This document shows, one piece after another, positions 7,695 to 16,987 of a DNA stretch of 64,000 nucleotides (the first letter of the stretch is position 1; every line of letters begins with the position of its first letter). The position numbers and the translations under genes were made by a program. Under the pieces are notes generated by a model. The model ran no database searches and was not told the origin of the DNA. It saw nothing but the letters and a program-made list of their open reading frames with translations. The DNA is from Hyunsoonleella aestuarii (lineage in GTDB: Bacteria; Bacteroidota; Bacteroidia; Flavobacteriales; Flavobacteriaceae): the NCBI RefSeq assembly GCF_006148925.1, contig NZ_VAWB01000002.1, forward strand, positions 524,460-588,459, in the 5' to 3' direction.

Positions 7695-8636
7695 ATGAGC
7701 AAACAACCACTTCATATTACTAATGGCGGAGTTCTTACCAAGTATCTAAACGAACTAGAAATTGTAGGTGAAAAGATTACATGGCAAGAAATGTTATGTG
7801 AAGGCCCAACTCAAGAAATTGTTCACACGAATGAGTTTATTGAAGTAAGGCGAGTATTTCTCAGTGATTTTTATAATGTAGATTTAGATTTAGATAAAGT
7901 TGAATTGGCCTTGGGTCAATTAAGTAATCCAGATCGTTACTCTGAAGTCGTTCTTTGGTTTGAATACGATCTATTCTGCCATATTAATATGCTCGCGGTT
8001 ATTAATCTATTGCTACAAAAGAAAATTTCTCTTCCAATTTATTTAGTTTGTAGTGGCAGGATTTCTGGTAGTAAAACTTTAAAAGGTTTGGGAGAACTAA
8101 GTCCAGAACAATTATTTAAACATTACGATAATAAGGTGCTGTTAACTTCTGAGGATTTAGATTTAGCATCTACGGTTTGGGGTATTTATTGTGGCAAAGA
8201 CCATAATCTACTTAAACCTTATATTGTAAAACAGTCATCGTTTAAATATCTAAGTAACTGTTTAAAAGCTCATTTAGAACGCTTTCCAGATTCTATTAAT
8301 GGCTTGAATATACTTGAAATGAATATTTTAAGAATTGTGAAAGATAATGCCATAAAGTCAAAACATCATTTATTAGGGTATGCACTTAATTATCAAGGCT
8401 ATTATGGCTATGGTGACATGCAGTTAGAGCGCCTTATTGAAAAATTGGGTATCTTTTTTACTCAAGAGGAGGGTTCTTTAACACTAAATAGATTGGGACA
8501 TGAAGCTTTGATTGGTCAGCATAACTTTTCTACGGAAATTGACAATAAAATGATTTTTGGAGGAGTAAATAAATTCGATTTTCAATTTAATAAGAAGTTG
8601 AATAAGCTTGTAAAAACAGTAATCAATGCCCATTAA
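7695..8636 (+). CDS. DUF1835 domain protein
   Basis: A 313-residue cytoplasmic protein opening with LHITNGGVLTKYLNEL and then a W-x-E-M-L-C-E-G-P-T segment, the signature of DUF1835. A DUF3658-like C-terminal half is probable from length and layout, but I cannot confirm it. There is no signal peptide or membrane segment. The gene begins 3 bp after the SUI1 gene and its last 11 bases overlap the nucleoside phosphorylase start, so it is cotranscribed and perhaps translationally coupled. Function of the family is unknown. Confidence 0.75.
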   Translation: MSKQPLHITNGGVLTKYLNELEIVGEKITWQEMLCEGPTQEIVHTNEFIEVRRVFLSDFYNVDLDLDKVELALGQLSNPDRYSEVVLWFEYDLFCHINMLAVINLLLQKKISLPIYLVCSGRISGSKTLKGLGELSPEQLFKHYDNKVLLTSEDLDLASTVWGIYCGKDHNLLKPYIVKQSSFKYLSNCLKAHLERFPDSINGLNILEMNILRIVKDNAIKSKHHLLGYALNYQGYYGYGDMQLERLIEKLGIFFTQEEGSLTLNRLGHEALIGQHNFSTEIDNKMIFGGVNKFDFQFNKKLNKLVKTVINAH

Positions 8637-9495
8637 AGAATCTGAACTTATCTTAAATCCAGATGGTAGTATTTATCATTTAAACTTAAAACCAGAAAAT
8701 ATCGCTGATACGATTATACTAGTTGGCGATCAATACCGCGTGGATAAGGTAAGTAAACATTTCGATTCCATAGAATTTAAGACTCAAAAGCGCGAATTTA
8801 AAACCCATACAGGAACGTTTAATGGAAAACGTATTACAGTACTTTCTACAGGTATTGGACCTGATAATATAGACATTGTATTAAATGAACTAGATGCGCT
8901 AGTAAACATTGATTTAAATACACGTCAGCCAAAAGAAAATCTAAAAAGTTTAGACATTATTAGAATTGGAACATCTGGTTCACTTCAAGAATCAGTTCCA
9001 GTGGATTCTTTTGTATTAGGCACCCATGGGCTTGATTTAAATGGGATGCTCCACTCCTACCGCCTAGATGATATATGCAATCCTGAAATAGAAAAAGCGT
9101 TTATAAAGCATACAAATTGGAGTTCAAATAAAGCAACACCTATAATTATAGAAAATAGCACCAAACTCGAAGGAAAGCTTTACAGCAAAAATACTTTTAA
9201 AGGAATAACGGCTACCTTAGGAGGGTTTTATGGACCTCAAGGAAGAGTTTTACGTTTAGCATTGCAGGATTCCAGTTTAAATAATAAAATCGATTCTTTC
9301 AATTTTAATGGAAACAAGATTACTAACATGGAAATGGAAACTTCTGCTATTTATGGACTGTCAAAGCTTTTAGGACATAGAGCTGTTTCCTTAAATGCGA
9401 TTATTGCCAACAGATCCAATGGAACTTTTAGCAAAAACCCATCAAAAGTTATTGAAAATTTAATTTTATATACATTAAAAAAAATTACAGAATAA
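8626..9495 (+). CDS. Nucleoside phosphorylase (uridine phosphorylase-like)
   Basis: A 289-residue enzyme of the PNP/UDP family, which cleaves nucleosides with phosphate to a free base and (deoxy)ribose 1-phosphate. ILVGDQYRVDKV near residue 33 and STGIGPDNIDIVLNEL are the N-terminal phosphate-binding and dimer segments. RIGTSGSLQESVPVDSFVLG is the conserved central strand. NMEMETSAIYGLSKLLGHRA holds the MEME motif that contacts the ribose. C-terminal ANRSNGTFS is in the usual place. Length is somewhat above that of E. coli Udp (253). It overlaps the upstream gene by 11 bp. Uridine rather than purine specificity is a guess. Confidence 0.83.
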   Translation: MPIKESELILNPDGSIYHLNLKPENIADTIILVGDQYRVDKVSKHFDSIEFKTQKREFKTHTGTFNGKRITVLSTGIGPDNIDIVLNELDALVNIDLNTRQPKENLKSLDIIRIGTSGSLQESVPVDSFVLGTHGLDLNGMLHSYRLDDICNPEIEKAFIKHTNWSSNKATPIIIENSTKLEGKLYSKNTFKGITATLGGFYGPQGRVLRLALQDSSLNNKIDSFNFNGNKITNMEMETSAIYGLSKLLGHRAVSLNAIIANRSNGTFSKNPSKVIENLILYTLKKITE

Positions 9496-9507
9496 ATTAG
9501 TCGATTA

Positions 9508-10362
9508 ATGAAGAAAGTTAATATTGGTGGTGTTCCAGAGCATTTTAATTTAGCCTGGTATTTGACTTTAAAGAATGGCGAATATAAAGATATTGGCATT
9601 AATTTACGTTGGCATGATTATCCCGGTGGAACTGGCGATATGTGTAAAGCGCTTCGAAATAAAGATATTGATATTGCTGTAATTCTTACTGAAGGTATTA
9701 TAACAGATATTATAAACGGTAACCCAAGTAAAATTGTACAAACATTTGTACAATCTCCTCTAATCTGGGGAATTCATGTAGCCCACGATTCTGAGTACAA
9801 ATCTATCGAAGATATTAAAGGAACCAAAGCAGCAATAAGCAGGTATGGTTCTGGTTCTCACTTAATGGCATACATAAACGCTGAAAAAAACAATTGGAAT
9901 TTAGAAAAAGATTTAAATTTTGAAGTTATTAAAAATTTAGAAGGTGCTGTTGAAGGATTAACAAATGGTACGGGCGATTATTTTTTATGGGAAAAGTTTA
10001 CTACGAAACCATTGGTAGATAATGGAGTTTTTAGACGTATAGGGAACTGTACTTCGCCTTGGCCTTGTTTTGTAATTGCTGTTAGAAATGATTTTATTGG
10101 ATCAAATAAGGATGATTTGGACGCTATTTTAAAAATTATTAATAATACAACTAGAGAATTTAAAGATATTCCTAGTATTGATAAAACTATTGCAAATAGG
10201 TACAAGCAACAAATAGATGATGTTCAAGAATGGTTAAATCTAACAGAATGGTCTCAAGAATTGATTGATGAGAATACCATAATGACTGTTCAAAAGGAAC
10301 TCTACAACCTTAACATCATTCCTAAAATTGTAGGTTATAATAAACTGGTTACCAAACTTTAA
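9508..10362 (+). CDS. Substrate-binding-fold protein (SsuA/THI5-like) without signal peptide
   Basis: A 284-residue protein of the periplasmic-binding type II fold. It starts directly MKKVNIGGVPEHFNLAWYL with no signal peptide or lipobox. GGTGDMCKALRNKDIDIAV and KGTKAAISRYGSGSHLMAY are the usual hinge and ligand-contact segments of aliphatic-sulfonate/nitrate/thiamine-precursor binders. There is no ABC permease or ATPase beside it; it follows the nucleoside phosphorylase by 12 bp and ends the operon. A cytoplasmic enzyme or sensor built on this fold, as in MqnA/MqnD or THI5, is as likely as a transport role. The substrate is unknown. Confidence 0.75.
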   Translation: MKKVNIGGVPEHFNLAWYLTLKNGEYKDIGINLRWHDYPGGTGDMCKALRNKDIDIAVILTEGIITDIINGNPSKIVQTFVQSPLIWGIHVAHDSEYKSIEDIKGTKAAISRYGSGSHLMAYINAEKNNWNLEKDLNFEVIKNLEGAVEGLTNGTGDYFLWEKFTTKPLVDNGVFRRIGNCTSPWPCFVIAVRNDFIGSNKDDLDAILKIINNTTREFKDIPSIDKTIANRYKQQIDDVQEWLNLTEWSQELIDENTIMTVQKELYNLNIIPKIVGYNKLVTKL

Positions 10363-10441
10363 CCAGATATTCTGTCTTTAACATTTATATAAAACAATTA
10401 AATTTTAAAATTTAAGGCATTTGTTTTTTCAGTATCGTTTA

Positions 10442-12643
10442 TTAGAATTTTATAACACGCCTAACAATGTATTGATTATTATCCTTGATTGATACTTTTA
10501 AAATATAAATCCCTTGAGATAATTCATCTAAATTCTCAATTTGAATTATCTTATTGCTACTCATAAGAGATCTGGATGTGATTTGTTTTCCTAACAAATT
10601 ATATAAGGTGATTTCAAATATTTGATTACCAAAGTTTTGAGATAGATGAACAGATATGTTCTCTTTAAAAGGATTTGGAGAAATCTGGAGAGCTTTTAAA
10701 TTAAATTCGTCATTACTCAAAGTATCATCTGTGGTAGGATTACAATCGTCATCTATTCCATTACCAGGTACTTCTATCAGTCCTGGATTAATAGCTCCGT
10801 TACCATCATCACAGTCATTATTAGTTAAACTATATCCGGTACCTGGGTTCGAACAAAAACCAGTTCCTAAATCATTTTCATCCCCGTAACCATCTAAATC
10901 AGCATCTACATAATATAGGGTTTGTCCAATTACAGAATCATCAGCATCATCTATTAAACCATCACAATCATTATCATCTCCATCGCAAATTTCTGTAGCT
11001 CCTGGATTAATTGCAGGGTTAACATCATCACAATCGTCGTTAGTATTTGATTCTCCTAATCCTGGGGTACTGTTCGAAGATGAGGTAGTTGAGCTTGAAC
11101 CGTAACCATCACTATCACCATCAACATATCTTAAATAATTACCATCACAATCTTCATCTACATCATTCCCTGCTACTTCTGTAGCTCCTGGATTAATTGC
11201 AGGGTTACCATCATCACAATCATCATTGGTGTTTGATTCTCCTGATCCTGGGGTACTGTTCGAAGATGAAGTGGTTGAACTTGAGCCGTAACCATCACTA
11301 TCACCATCAACATATCTTAAATAATTACCATCACAATCTTCATCTACATCGTTGCCTACTACTTCTGTAGCTCCTGGATTAATTGCTGAATTTCCATCAT
11401 TACAATCTACATTTGGGTTATCTGCATATCCATCCATATCATCATCATCTACCGCAACATCTGACCATAATTTTAAATCAAAAGTTGGGGTCACAGGTGT
11501 TGTCGTTCCTAAAAAGTAAACCCGAACATAATAGGTTTCCCCAATTGTAAATTCGGGATTTGAGCTACTAAAAACAATTTCTTCGTCTGCTAAGACAGTG
11601 GAAGCATCATCTGAACAAGCAATATAACTCAATGCATTACAGTTTCCAGAATACAAAGTTAAAACACCATCAAACGTAGGATCCAAATAAATATGAATAT
11701 CATCTGTTTGAGCAATAAATGTATACCATATATCATCTCTGGCATTACCTGTTTTGGTATTGCATGTCTCGGCATCTACATTGGTACCTGCTCCCCCGCT
11801 CAAATCTCCAGGGATAGCTGTAGCATCTCCTACAACGGCTTTGTTCAGTTCTTGGATTATATTAATTGCCCCCTCACAAAAATCATTATTTGGTGGTCCA
11901 ACTGCGTTAGTAATATAGGTAGGCGGAAATTTAAACCAACCACTTTCTTGTCCTCCAGAACATGTTGATCTTACATAAATCCAATACGATGTACTGGCAG
12001 ATAAAATTTCTCCTGTACTTACATTTGTAGTTGGTGCTGTTGTACTTCCCGAGCCTATTATATTTGTATCTACATCTCCTCCCGCTAATACGATGCGCCA
12101 ATCGTAGCCTGTTGGGGTACTTAAGGCAGGACCGCTCCAATAAAAATCTATTCGTCCATCAGACTTATAGGTAATACCCCCGGGTCCTCCTGGCATATTA
12201 CAAGTAGCATTTGTTAAATTCTGTATGGTTAAATCATGAAACTCCGTATCGGTTCCGCAACCAGCATTCAAATTGATATGAATTTCTATGGAACTAACAT
12301 TTATTGGATCTATCTCTAAAGAGGAAGTGTTGCTTCCTAGAACATTGGTAGTGTTGGAAGCATCACGAATTGTGATAAAATCTGCATTGAAAATATTAGT
12401 ACGGTTTGAGGTAAACCTGTAATGGTCTGAGGTGTTTAAACCACTTATAACAACATATTCTCCTGCTTCAATACCAAAGGCTATTTGATGTTCCTCTCCA
12501 TCATTAATATCTACACCACCTGGAATAGCAGTACCATCGTAAAGAGTGTCATTATCACATTGTGACAGAGCAGGTTGAAAGGTTAAAATAGCAATTAGTA
12601 GGTAAAGAATTCGACTCATAAATTTAAATTTAGAATTGAACAA
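10442..12643 (-). CDS. T9SS-exported protein with MopE-type metal-binding repeats
   Basis: A 733-residue secreted protein. A signal peptide covers about residues 9-27 (LYLLIAILTFQPALS). A beta-sandwich region and a fibronectin type III-like segment follow (about 150-245), then a pre-peptidase C-like domain (about 255-395). Next come four or five Asp-rich units of the form DGDSDGYG...CDDGNPAINPGATEV, the MopE-related putative metal-binding motif. Two of them form a 62-residue (186-bp) duplication at 10993-11364. The last ~85 residues (LQISPNPFKENISVHL...GIYILKV...RRVIKF) are a type A T9SS sorting domain, so the protein is probably delivered to the cell surface. Calcium binding is inferred from the Asp spacing. 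The ligand it recognises is unknown. Confidence 0.82.
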   Translation of the reverse strand: MFNSKFKFMSRILYLLIAILTFQPALSQCDNDTLYDGTAIPGGVDINDGEEHQIAFGIEAGEYVVISGLNTSDHYRFTSNRTNIFNADFITIRDASNTTNVLGSNTSSLEIDPINVSSIEIHINLNAGCGTDTEFHDLTIQNLTNATCNMPGGPGGITYKSDGRIDFYWSGPALSTPTGYDWRIVLAGGDVDTNIIGSGSTTAPTTNVSTGEILSASTSYWIYVRSTCSGGQESGWFKFPPTYITNAVGPPNNDFCEGAINIIQELNKAVVGDATAIPGDLSGGAGTNVDAETCNTKTGNARDDIWYTFIAQTDDIHIYLDPTFDGVLTLYSGNCNALSYIACSDDASTVLADEEIVFSSSNPEFTIGETYYVRVYFLGTTTPVTPTFDLKLWSDVAVDDDDMDGYADNPNVDCNDGNSAINPGATEVVGNDVDEDCDGNYLRYVDGDSDGYGSSSTTSSSNSTPGSGESNTNDDCDDGNPAINPGATEVAGNDVDEDCDGNYLRYVDGDSDGYGSSSTTSSSNSTPGLGESNTNDDCDDVNPAINPGATEICDGDDNDCDGLIDDADDSVIGQTLYYVDADLDGYGDENDLGTGFCSNPGTGYSLTNNDCDDGNGAINPGLIEVPGNGIDDDCNPTTDDTLSNDEFNLKALQISPNPFKENISVHLSQNFGNQIFEITLYNLLGKQITSRSLMSSNKIIQIENLDELSQGIYILKVSIKDNNQYIVRRVIKF
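10993..11364 (-). repeat. Two 186-bp direct repeats inside the MopE-type gene
   Basis: Units 10993-11178 and 11179-11364 each encode 62 residues (Asp-rich motif plus a Ser/Thr/Gly linker) and differ at only a few bases. The spacing between the shared CTGTAGCTCCTGG blocks is exactly 186 bp. It is in frame, so copy number can change without breaking the gene. Confidence 0.85.
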
Positions 12644-12733
12644 TAAAACCCTATAATTATTTCATACGTGGTCTTACACTTTAAATTAGTTCAATTATTG
12701 AAATTCTCGAAGATTAATAGTTAACAAACCTTT

Positions 12734-12746
12734 AATTTCGATAAAG
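12734..12746. promoter_or_regulatory. ATCGAT-like site upstream of a T9SS gene
   Basis: AATTTCGATAAAG, a partial match to the palindrome TTTTATCGATAAAA found upstream of other surface-protein genes here. It lies about 90 bp before the start of the MopE-type gene. Confidence 0.2.
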
Positions 12747-12791
12747 ATGATATAAATGCTTATTACTCTGTTACTATAGACTTAAAAAAAC

Positions 12792-12824
12792 AAAAAGGAG
12801 CAAGGTTATACCCTACTCCTTTTT
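12792..12824 (-). terminator. Rho-independent terminator of the 12842-16621 gene
   Basis: AAAAAGGAG (12792-12800) pairs with CTCCTTTTT (12816-12824). An inner AGG/CCT pairing around TTATA extends the stem. On the minus strand it lies 17 bp past the stop codon and ends in T-rich sequence. Confidence 0.65.
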
Positions 12825-12841
12825 AATTTATATTAAATTAA

Positions 12842-15800
12842 CTATTCCTGCGGTTTTGATGAAATAATTTTTTTCACTGAACTTTCTTTACTAGTCGTCA
12901 GGCGAACAAAATACATCTGATCATCTCCGTTTGATAAATCAATAGTTTTAGTTCCGTAAGTACCTTTTGTATAATTCATGTCTTCTACTTGTCTAATTAA
13001 GGCACCTTTAACATCATAAACATTAATTTGAACATCAGTCTCGTACTCAAATTTGTAGCTTATATTAACTTGATCTCTAAACGGAACTGGGTATGCCGTT
13101 ACTTTTGAATTATCAATTTTACTCCAAGGATCAACTACAACTTCACATCCCAATTCTCCTTCAGAAGGCACATTGCCTTGGAACTCACCATAGCCTGATC
13201 TAGGAACAAAACCATTAGGTGCATCATCTTCAGAAGTATCAGTACAGGCTACAGTATGCGCAATTACGTATACCATTCCACCACCAGGTACTGTTATTTT
13301 CTTTTCAGCATCTGTTGAAGTACTCCATCCTTCGGCAAAACCTAAGCCTTCGGCTGTAAGGTTGTATTGCCCAGGGGCAACTGTATAATTTCCGCTACCT
13401 TCATTAGTAGGATACGGATCACAACCTACATATAAATGTATTTCATCAAATCCAGTACTATCATCTTTTGGTGTAAACTCTACAGTAATTGTGTAGTCTA
13501 GATTATAATTTACAGTTACATAACCTACGTATTCACCTTTATCAAGAAGGCATCTTCCAGCACCTCTATATAAATCAAGAGTATATGGTTCGGCAGAAGG
13601 TTCAATGGCATTGGTCCAACCCCATCGTCTAAAGCTATCTTCTCTAAAGCATCTACTTGTACCACTTACGTAACCGCCATTACTATCTAAAACTAATTCA
13701 TCAATGGCAGTCTTATCGGCATTTAAAGCAACACCAAAGGCAGTACCACATTCTGTACAGTCTACTACAGGAATTGTTACTTTATCACTATCAGTACAAG
13801 CTCCATCTTCAATAGGAGATGTGTAAGTATATGTTACTTCATAATCTCCTGCAGATATGCCTCCAACTGGCACCGTAAATAAACCTCCTGCAGTAATATA
13901 TGGACCACTCCATGTACCGCCTACTGGAGACCCCGTAAGTTGGACACTACCACCTTGGCTACATAAGGCAGCTGGTGATAGGCCAGCATCTACAATTGGT
14001 TTAGGATATACATTAAAATCTGTTGAAGCTCCAAATGACGTTACGCAATTATCATCCGTTTTAATTTCAACAAAGAACTTATAACTACCTACTGCAGTTG
14101 GTGCATCAGGACAGTCAGAATTATTGTTATATGTTAAATTATACGGAGATCCATCTTTAGTTGCTCCTATCCAGTTAATTGTGGCATTAGGTACACCGTT
14201 TACATTTGCATAAGCGCAAAGTGTTGTTGGTTTTTGGGTATCATTTTCACAATAACTTGTTGGTGTAACATTTGGTCTTACTTTTGTGCCGCCTACTCTT
14301 AAAGTTTCACTACAAGATTTCATACAACCATTTCCATCTGTAACTGTAACAGTATATAGCCCGGGTAAAGTAATATCACCTGTATTAGCTGAAGTTGATA
14401 TAGTATTACCATCAAATTTCCATACATAACTTGTACCACCGCTAGCTGTAAAGCTTGTTTTATCTCCTGGGCAGATAAAAGTGTTGCCTGTTATGCTGCA
14501 ATTAGGATTCTCATAAATGGTTACTTTAACTTCATCAGTATCTGTACACCCTTTATCATCTGTAACCGTTAATGTATATGTATACATTCCTGGTCCTGCT
14601 CCACTAAAAGTTGGTTCTGCTACACTAGCATCACTTAAATAAGTCGCTGGTGCCCAACTATAAGAATAATTTGGTGTGCCTCCACTTGCTGAACCATTCA
14701 ATACCACAGACCCTGTTCCATTATCATCACAATCTGTCTTATCTGATCCTGCATTTGCTGTTGGATTCTCATAAATGGTTACTTTAACTTCATCAGTATC
14801 TGTACACCCTTTATCATCTGTAACCGTTAATGTATATGTATACATTCCTGGTCCTGCTCCACTAAAAGTTGGTTCTGCTACACTAGCATCACTTAAATAA
14901 GTCGCTGGTGCCCAACTATAAGAATAATTTGGTGTGCCTCCACTTGCTGAACCATTCAATACCACAGACCCTGTTCCATTATCATCACAATCTGTCTTAT
15001 CTGATCCTGCATTTGCTGTTGGATTCTCATAAATGGTTACTTTAACTTCATCAGTATCTGTACACCCTTTATCATCTGTAACCGTTAATGTATATGTATA
15101 CATTCCTGGTCCTGCTCCACTAAAAGTTGGTTCTGCTACACTAGCATCACTTAAATAAGTCGCTGGTGCCCAACTATAAGAATAATTTGGTGTGCCTCCA
15201 CTTGCTGAACCATTCAATACCACAGACCCTGTTCCATTATCATCACAATCTGTCTTATCTGATCCTGCATTTGCTGTTGGATTCTCATAAATAATTGTAG
15301 CCGCTGTATCCACATCTGAACAACCTCTTGCCGTTGTAACTTCCACACTTATTATGTCTCCATCACTCAATCCAACACCATCCACAACAGTATAGGTGTT
15401 ACTAGCACCACTCTGTAAACTTTCGCCTCCATCTACAACACCATTGGTATTGGCATCCGCAAAAAATTCATAATTTGTCACAGGTATATTTGAAGATGCT
15501 GTAAAAATTACGTCTTCACCAGGACAAACCCCTGTAGTTGATATACTGGCTACTGGTGTCAAATCTAAAGTTAATTGAACTGGAGGTGCAGGGAAATCTT
15601 TTAATTCAGAGGTGCCTGAAGAACCTGATGTTCTTGTTCTACAAAAAACTGTACTTAGATTAAAACAAGGGTCTAAATTCCCAAAAATTGATGTTAGATT
15701 TATCGCTCCTTCAGCCCATTGATTTACCATATATTGCCATAACCCTGTAGAAACCGGAGCTTGATTGTATACTGGAAAAGGAACATTAGTAACCACGGTA

Positions 15801-16621
15801 TTATTTGTGCCATATATATCTCCCGCATCATATGTCGTATAGATAACATATTCATAATCTTGAGGGTCAGTGTTTGGTATTTCTTCCCACCTTCTAACGA
15901 CTACCGTAGCATCACCACCACCTTGTGTAAATTCTATAGTAATTAAAATATCGCCTATTGTTCTCCCTCCTTCGGTACCAAGAGATGTAAAACCACCACT
16001 AAGACCATCTGGATTGGTTGTTTCCATTAAAGATTTTTGTAAAAATTCGAAGTCAATATAACTGCTTCCATTTATCACCTGCCTATCAGCAGCAAAAAGC
16101 ACCCATAAATCATCAGCATTTCCTGATTTAATAACACCATTAATACCGGCTAAAAGCGTTGGATCTCCGTTAGTAAAGTGAATGGCTACATTTTGTATTT
16201 CATTTTTATTAGGAGAAGAGCCTTCTCCCCAAGTGTAAGTTCCTGGGTCATCATCAATTTTATTAGAACTTGTGAAAATGGTAGGATCCATATTAGTTAT
16301 GTCATCTTGGAAAAAGAAAGTATTTGGATATAATAAACCACTCCCATCTGGTAAAAATAATCCTCCAGGAGAACTGCCAGGTAAATCCGTTGGATTACTA
16401 AAGAACCAATCTCCAACATTGGCATTTGGTGTCCCTGCGAAAGCGTCACCATCCACACCAAAACCACCTTTTGGTGTTTGCACTGGTGCTGTCCCTTGAA
16501 TATTCTGAGCTTGAGAAAACTGTATTGCCATTAAAATAACTAACAATGGCATTAATAAATTCTTCAGTAGCTCTTTATTTTCATAAAGCGCTTTAAGTTT
16601 GGTAAAATTGTACATAAACAT
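12842..16621 (-). CDS. Large T9SS surface protein with three identical PKD-like repeats
   Basis: A 1259-residue exoprotein. After a signal segment (about 20-39, LMPLLVILMAIQFSQA) comes an N-terminal domain beginning GFGVDGDAFAG. Then come Ig/PKD-like beta domains, including three consecutive identical 86-residue units (NPTANAGSDKTDC...KVTIYE) encoded by 14505-15278. Next are more PKD-like domains, a Cys-rich domain with RRWGWTN, VGCDPYP, VAPGQY and YVIAHTVAC, and a C-terminal T9SS sorting domain (VTAYPVPFRDQVNISYKF to VKKIISS). The N-terminal domain, the RRWGWTN domain and the sorting domain are shared with the 1492-residue protein at 20760-25238. MYN at codon 3 could be the true start, since both paralogs share MYNFT. 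An adhesin or matrix role is inferred from architecture. Confidence 0.83.
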   Translation of the reverse strand: MFMYNFTKLKALYENKELLKNLLMPLLVILMAIQFSQAQNIQGTAPVQTPKGGFGVDGDAFAGTPNANVGDWFFSNPTDLPGSSPGGLFLPDGSGLLYPNTFFFQDDITNMDPTIFTSSNKIDDDPGTYTWGEGSSPNKNEIQNVAIHFTNGDPTLLAGINGVIKSGNADDLWVLFAADRQVINGSSYIDFEFLQKSLMETTNPDGLSGGFTSLGTEGGRTIGDILITIEFTQGGGDATVVVRRWEEIPNTDPQDYEYVIYTTYDAGDIYGTNNTVVTNVPFPVYNQAPVSTGLWQYMVNQWAEGAINLTSIFGNLDPCFNLSTVFCRTRTSGSSGTSELKDFPAPPVQLTLDLTPVASISTTGVCPGEDVIFTASSNIPVTNYEFFADANTNGVVDGGESLQSGASNTYTVVDGVGLSDGDIISVEVTTARGCSDVDTAATIIYENPTANAGSDKTDCDDNGTGSVVLNGSASGGTPNYSYSWAPATYLSDASVAEPTFSGAGPGMYTYTLTVTDDKGCTDTDEVKVTIYENPTANAGSDKTDCDDNGTGSVVLNGSASGGTPNYSYSWAPATYLSDASVAEPTFSGAGPGMYTYTLTVTDDKGCTDTDEVKVTIYENPTANAGSDKTDCDDNGTGSVVLNGSASGGTPNYSYSWAPATYLSDASVAEPTFSGAGPGMYTYTLTVTDDKGCTDTDEVKVTIYENPNCSITGNTFICPGDKTSFTASGGTSYVWKFDGNTISTSANTGDITLPGLYTVTVTDGNGCMKSCSETLRVGGTKVRPNVTPTSYCENDTQKPTTLCAYANVNGVPNATINWIGATKDGSPYNLTYNNNSDCPDAPTAVGSYKFFVEIKTDDNCVTSFGASTDFNVYPKPIVDAGLSPAALCSQGGSVQLTGSPVGGTWSGPYITAGGLFTVPVGGISAGDYEVTYTYTSPIEDGACTDSDKVTIPVVDCTECGTAFGVALNADKTAIDELVLDSNGGYVSGTSRCFREDSFRRWGWTNAIEPSAEPYTLDLYRGAGRCLLDKGEYVGYVTVNYNLDYTITVEFTPKDDSTGFDEIHLYVGCDPYPTNEGSGNYTVAPGQYNLTAEGLGFAEGWSTSTDAEKKITVPGGGMVYVIAHTVACTDTSEDDAPNGFVPRSGYGEFQGNVPSEGELGCEVVVDPWSKIDNSKVTAYPVPFRDQVNISYKFEYETDVQINVYDVKGALIRQVEDMNYTKGTYGTKTIDLSNGDDQMYFVRLTTSKESSVKKIISSKPQE
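14505..15278 (-). repeat. Three perfect 258-bp tandem repeats
   Basis: Units 14505-14762, 14763-15020 and 15021-15278 read identically at the DNA level. Each encodes one 86-residue PKD-like module. Silent positions are also identical, so expansion or gene conversion is recent. Confidence 0.92.
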
Positions 16622-16987
16622 AACATTTAAATTAAGTTAATTAATTAATGAGTTTACATAACAATACAATAAGAAAAGTCGTAGAATGAGGGTTTTTACG
16701 AATCTTATTTAAAAAATAAAATTAGCATAACATGTTGTTGACTAAAAAAGTAGTAAAATTGTGGGCATTCAATTTGCTATTAATCAAATGCTTTAATAAA
16801 AGGAGAAATAACTCACAAATTCTGTAAGCTTAGTAAATTTAATAATTTTAGGATGAAGCCTAACATTAAAAATGACTTATTAGTTGATTTGTATTTTATA
16901 ATCGATGAACTACAAAATCTCTCTATAATTAGACCATGTGCCTAAATAATAAAATAGAAATTATAGATAATTACTTACCGTAACCTT
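16622..16987. other. Intergenic region with conserved upstream elements
   Basis: 366 bp without a plausible gene. It holds AATTTGCTATTAATCAA (16771-16787), repeated exactly upstream of the paralogous gene at 25360-25376, and an ATCGAT site at 16901-16906 in the context TTTTATAATCGATGAACTAC. The 5' region of the 12842-16621 gene is therefore probably long. Confidence 0.5.
16771..16787 (-). promoter_or_regulatory. Conserved 17-bp upstream element of the two large exoprotein genes
   Basis: AATTTGCTATTAATCAA is identical at 16771-16787 and 25360-25376, in both cases preceded by GGGCAT within 10 bp and 120-170 bp before the start of a paralogous surface-protein gene. It may be an activator site or upstream promoter part. 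The two genes share little else upstream. Confidence 0.5.
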
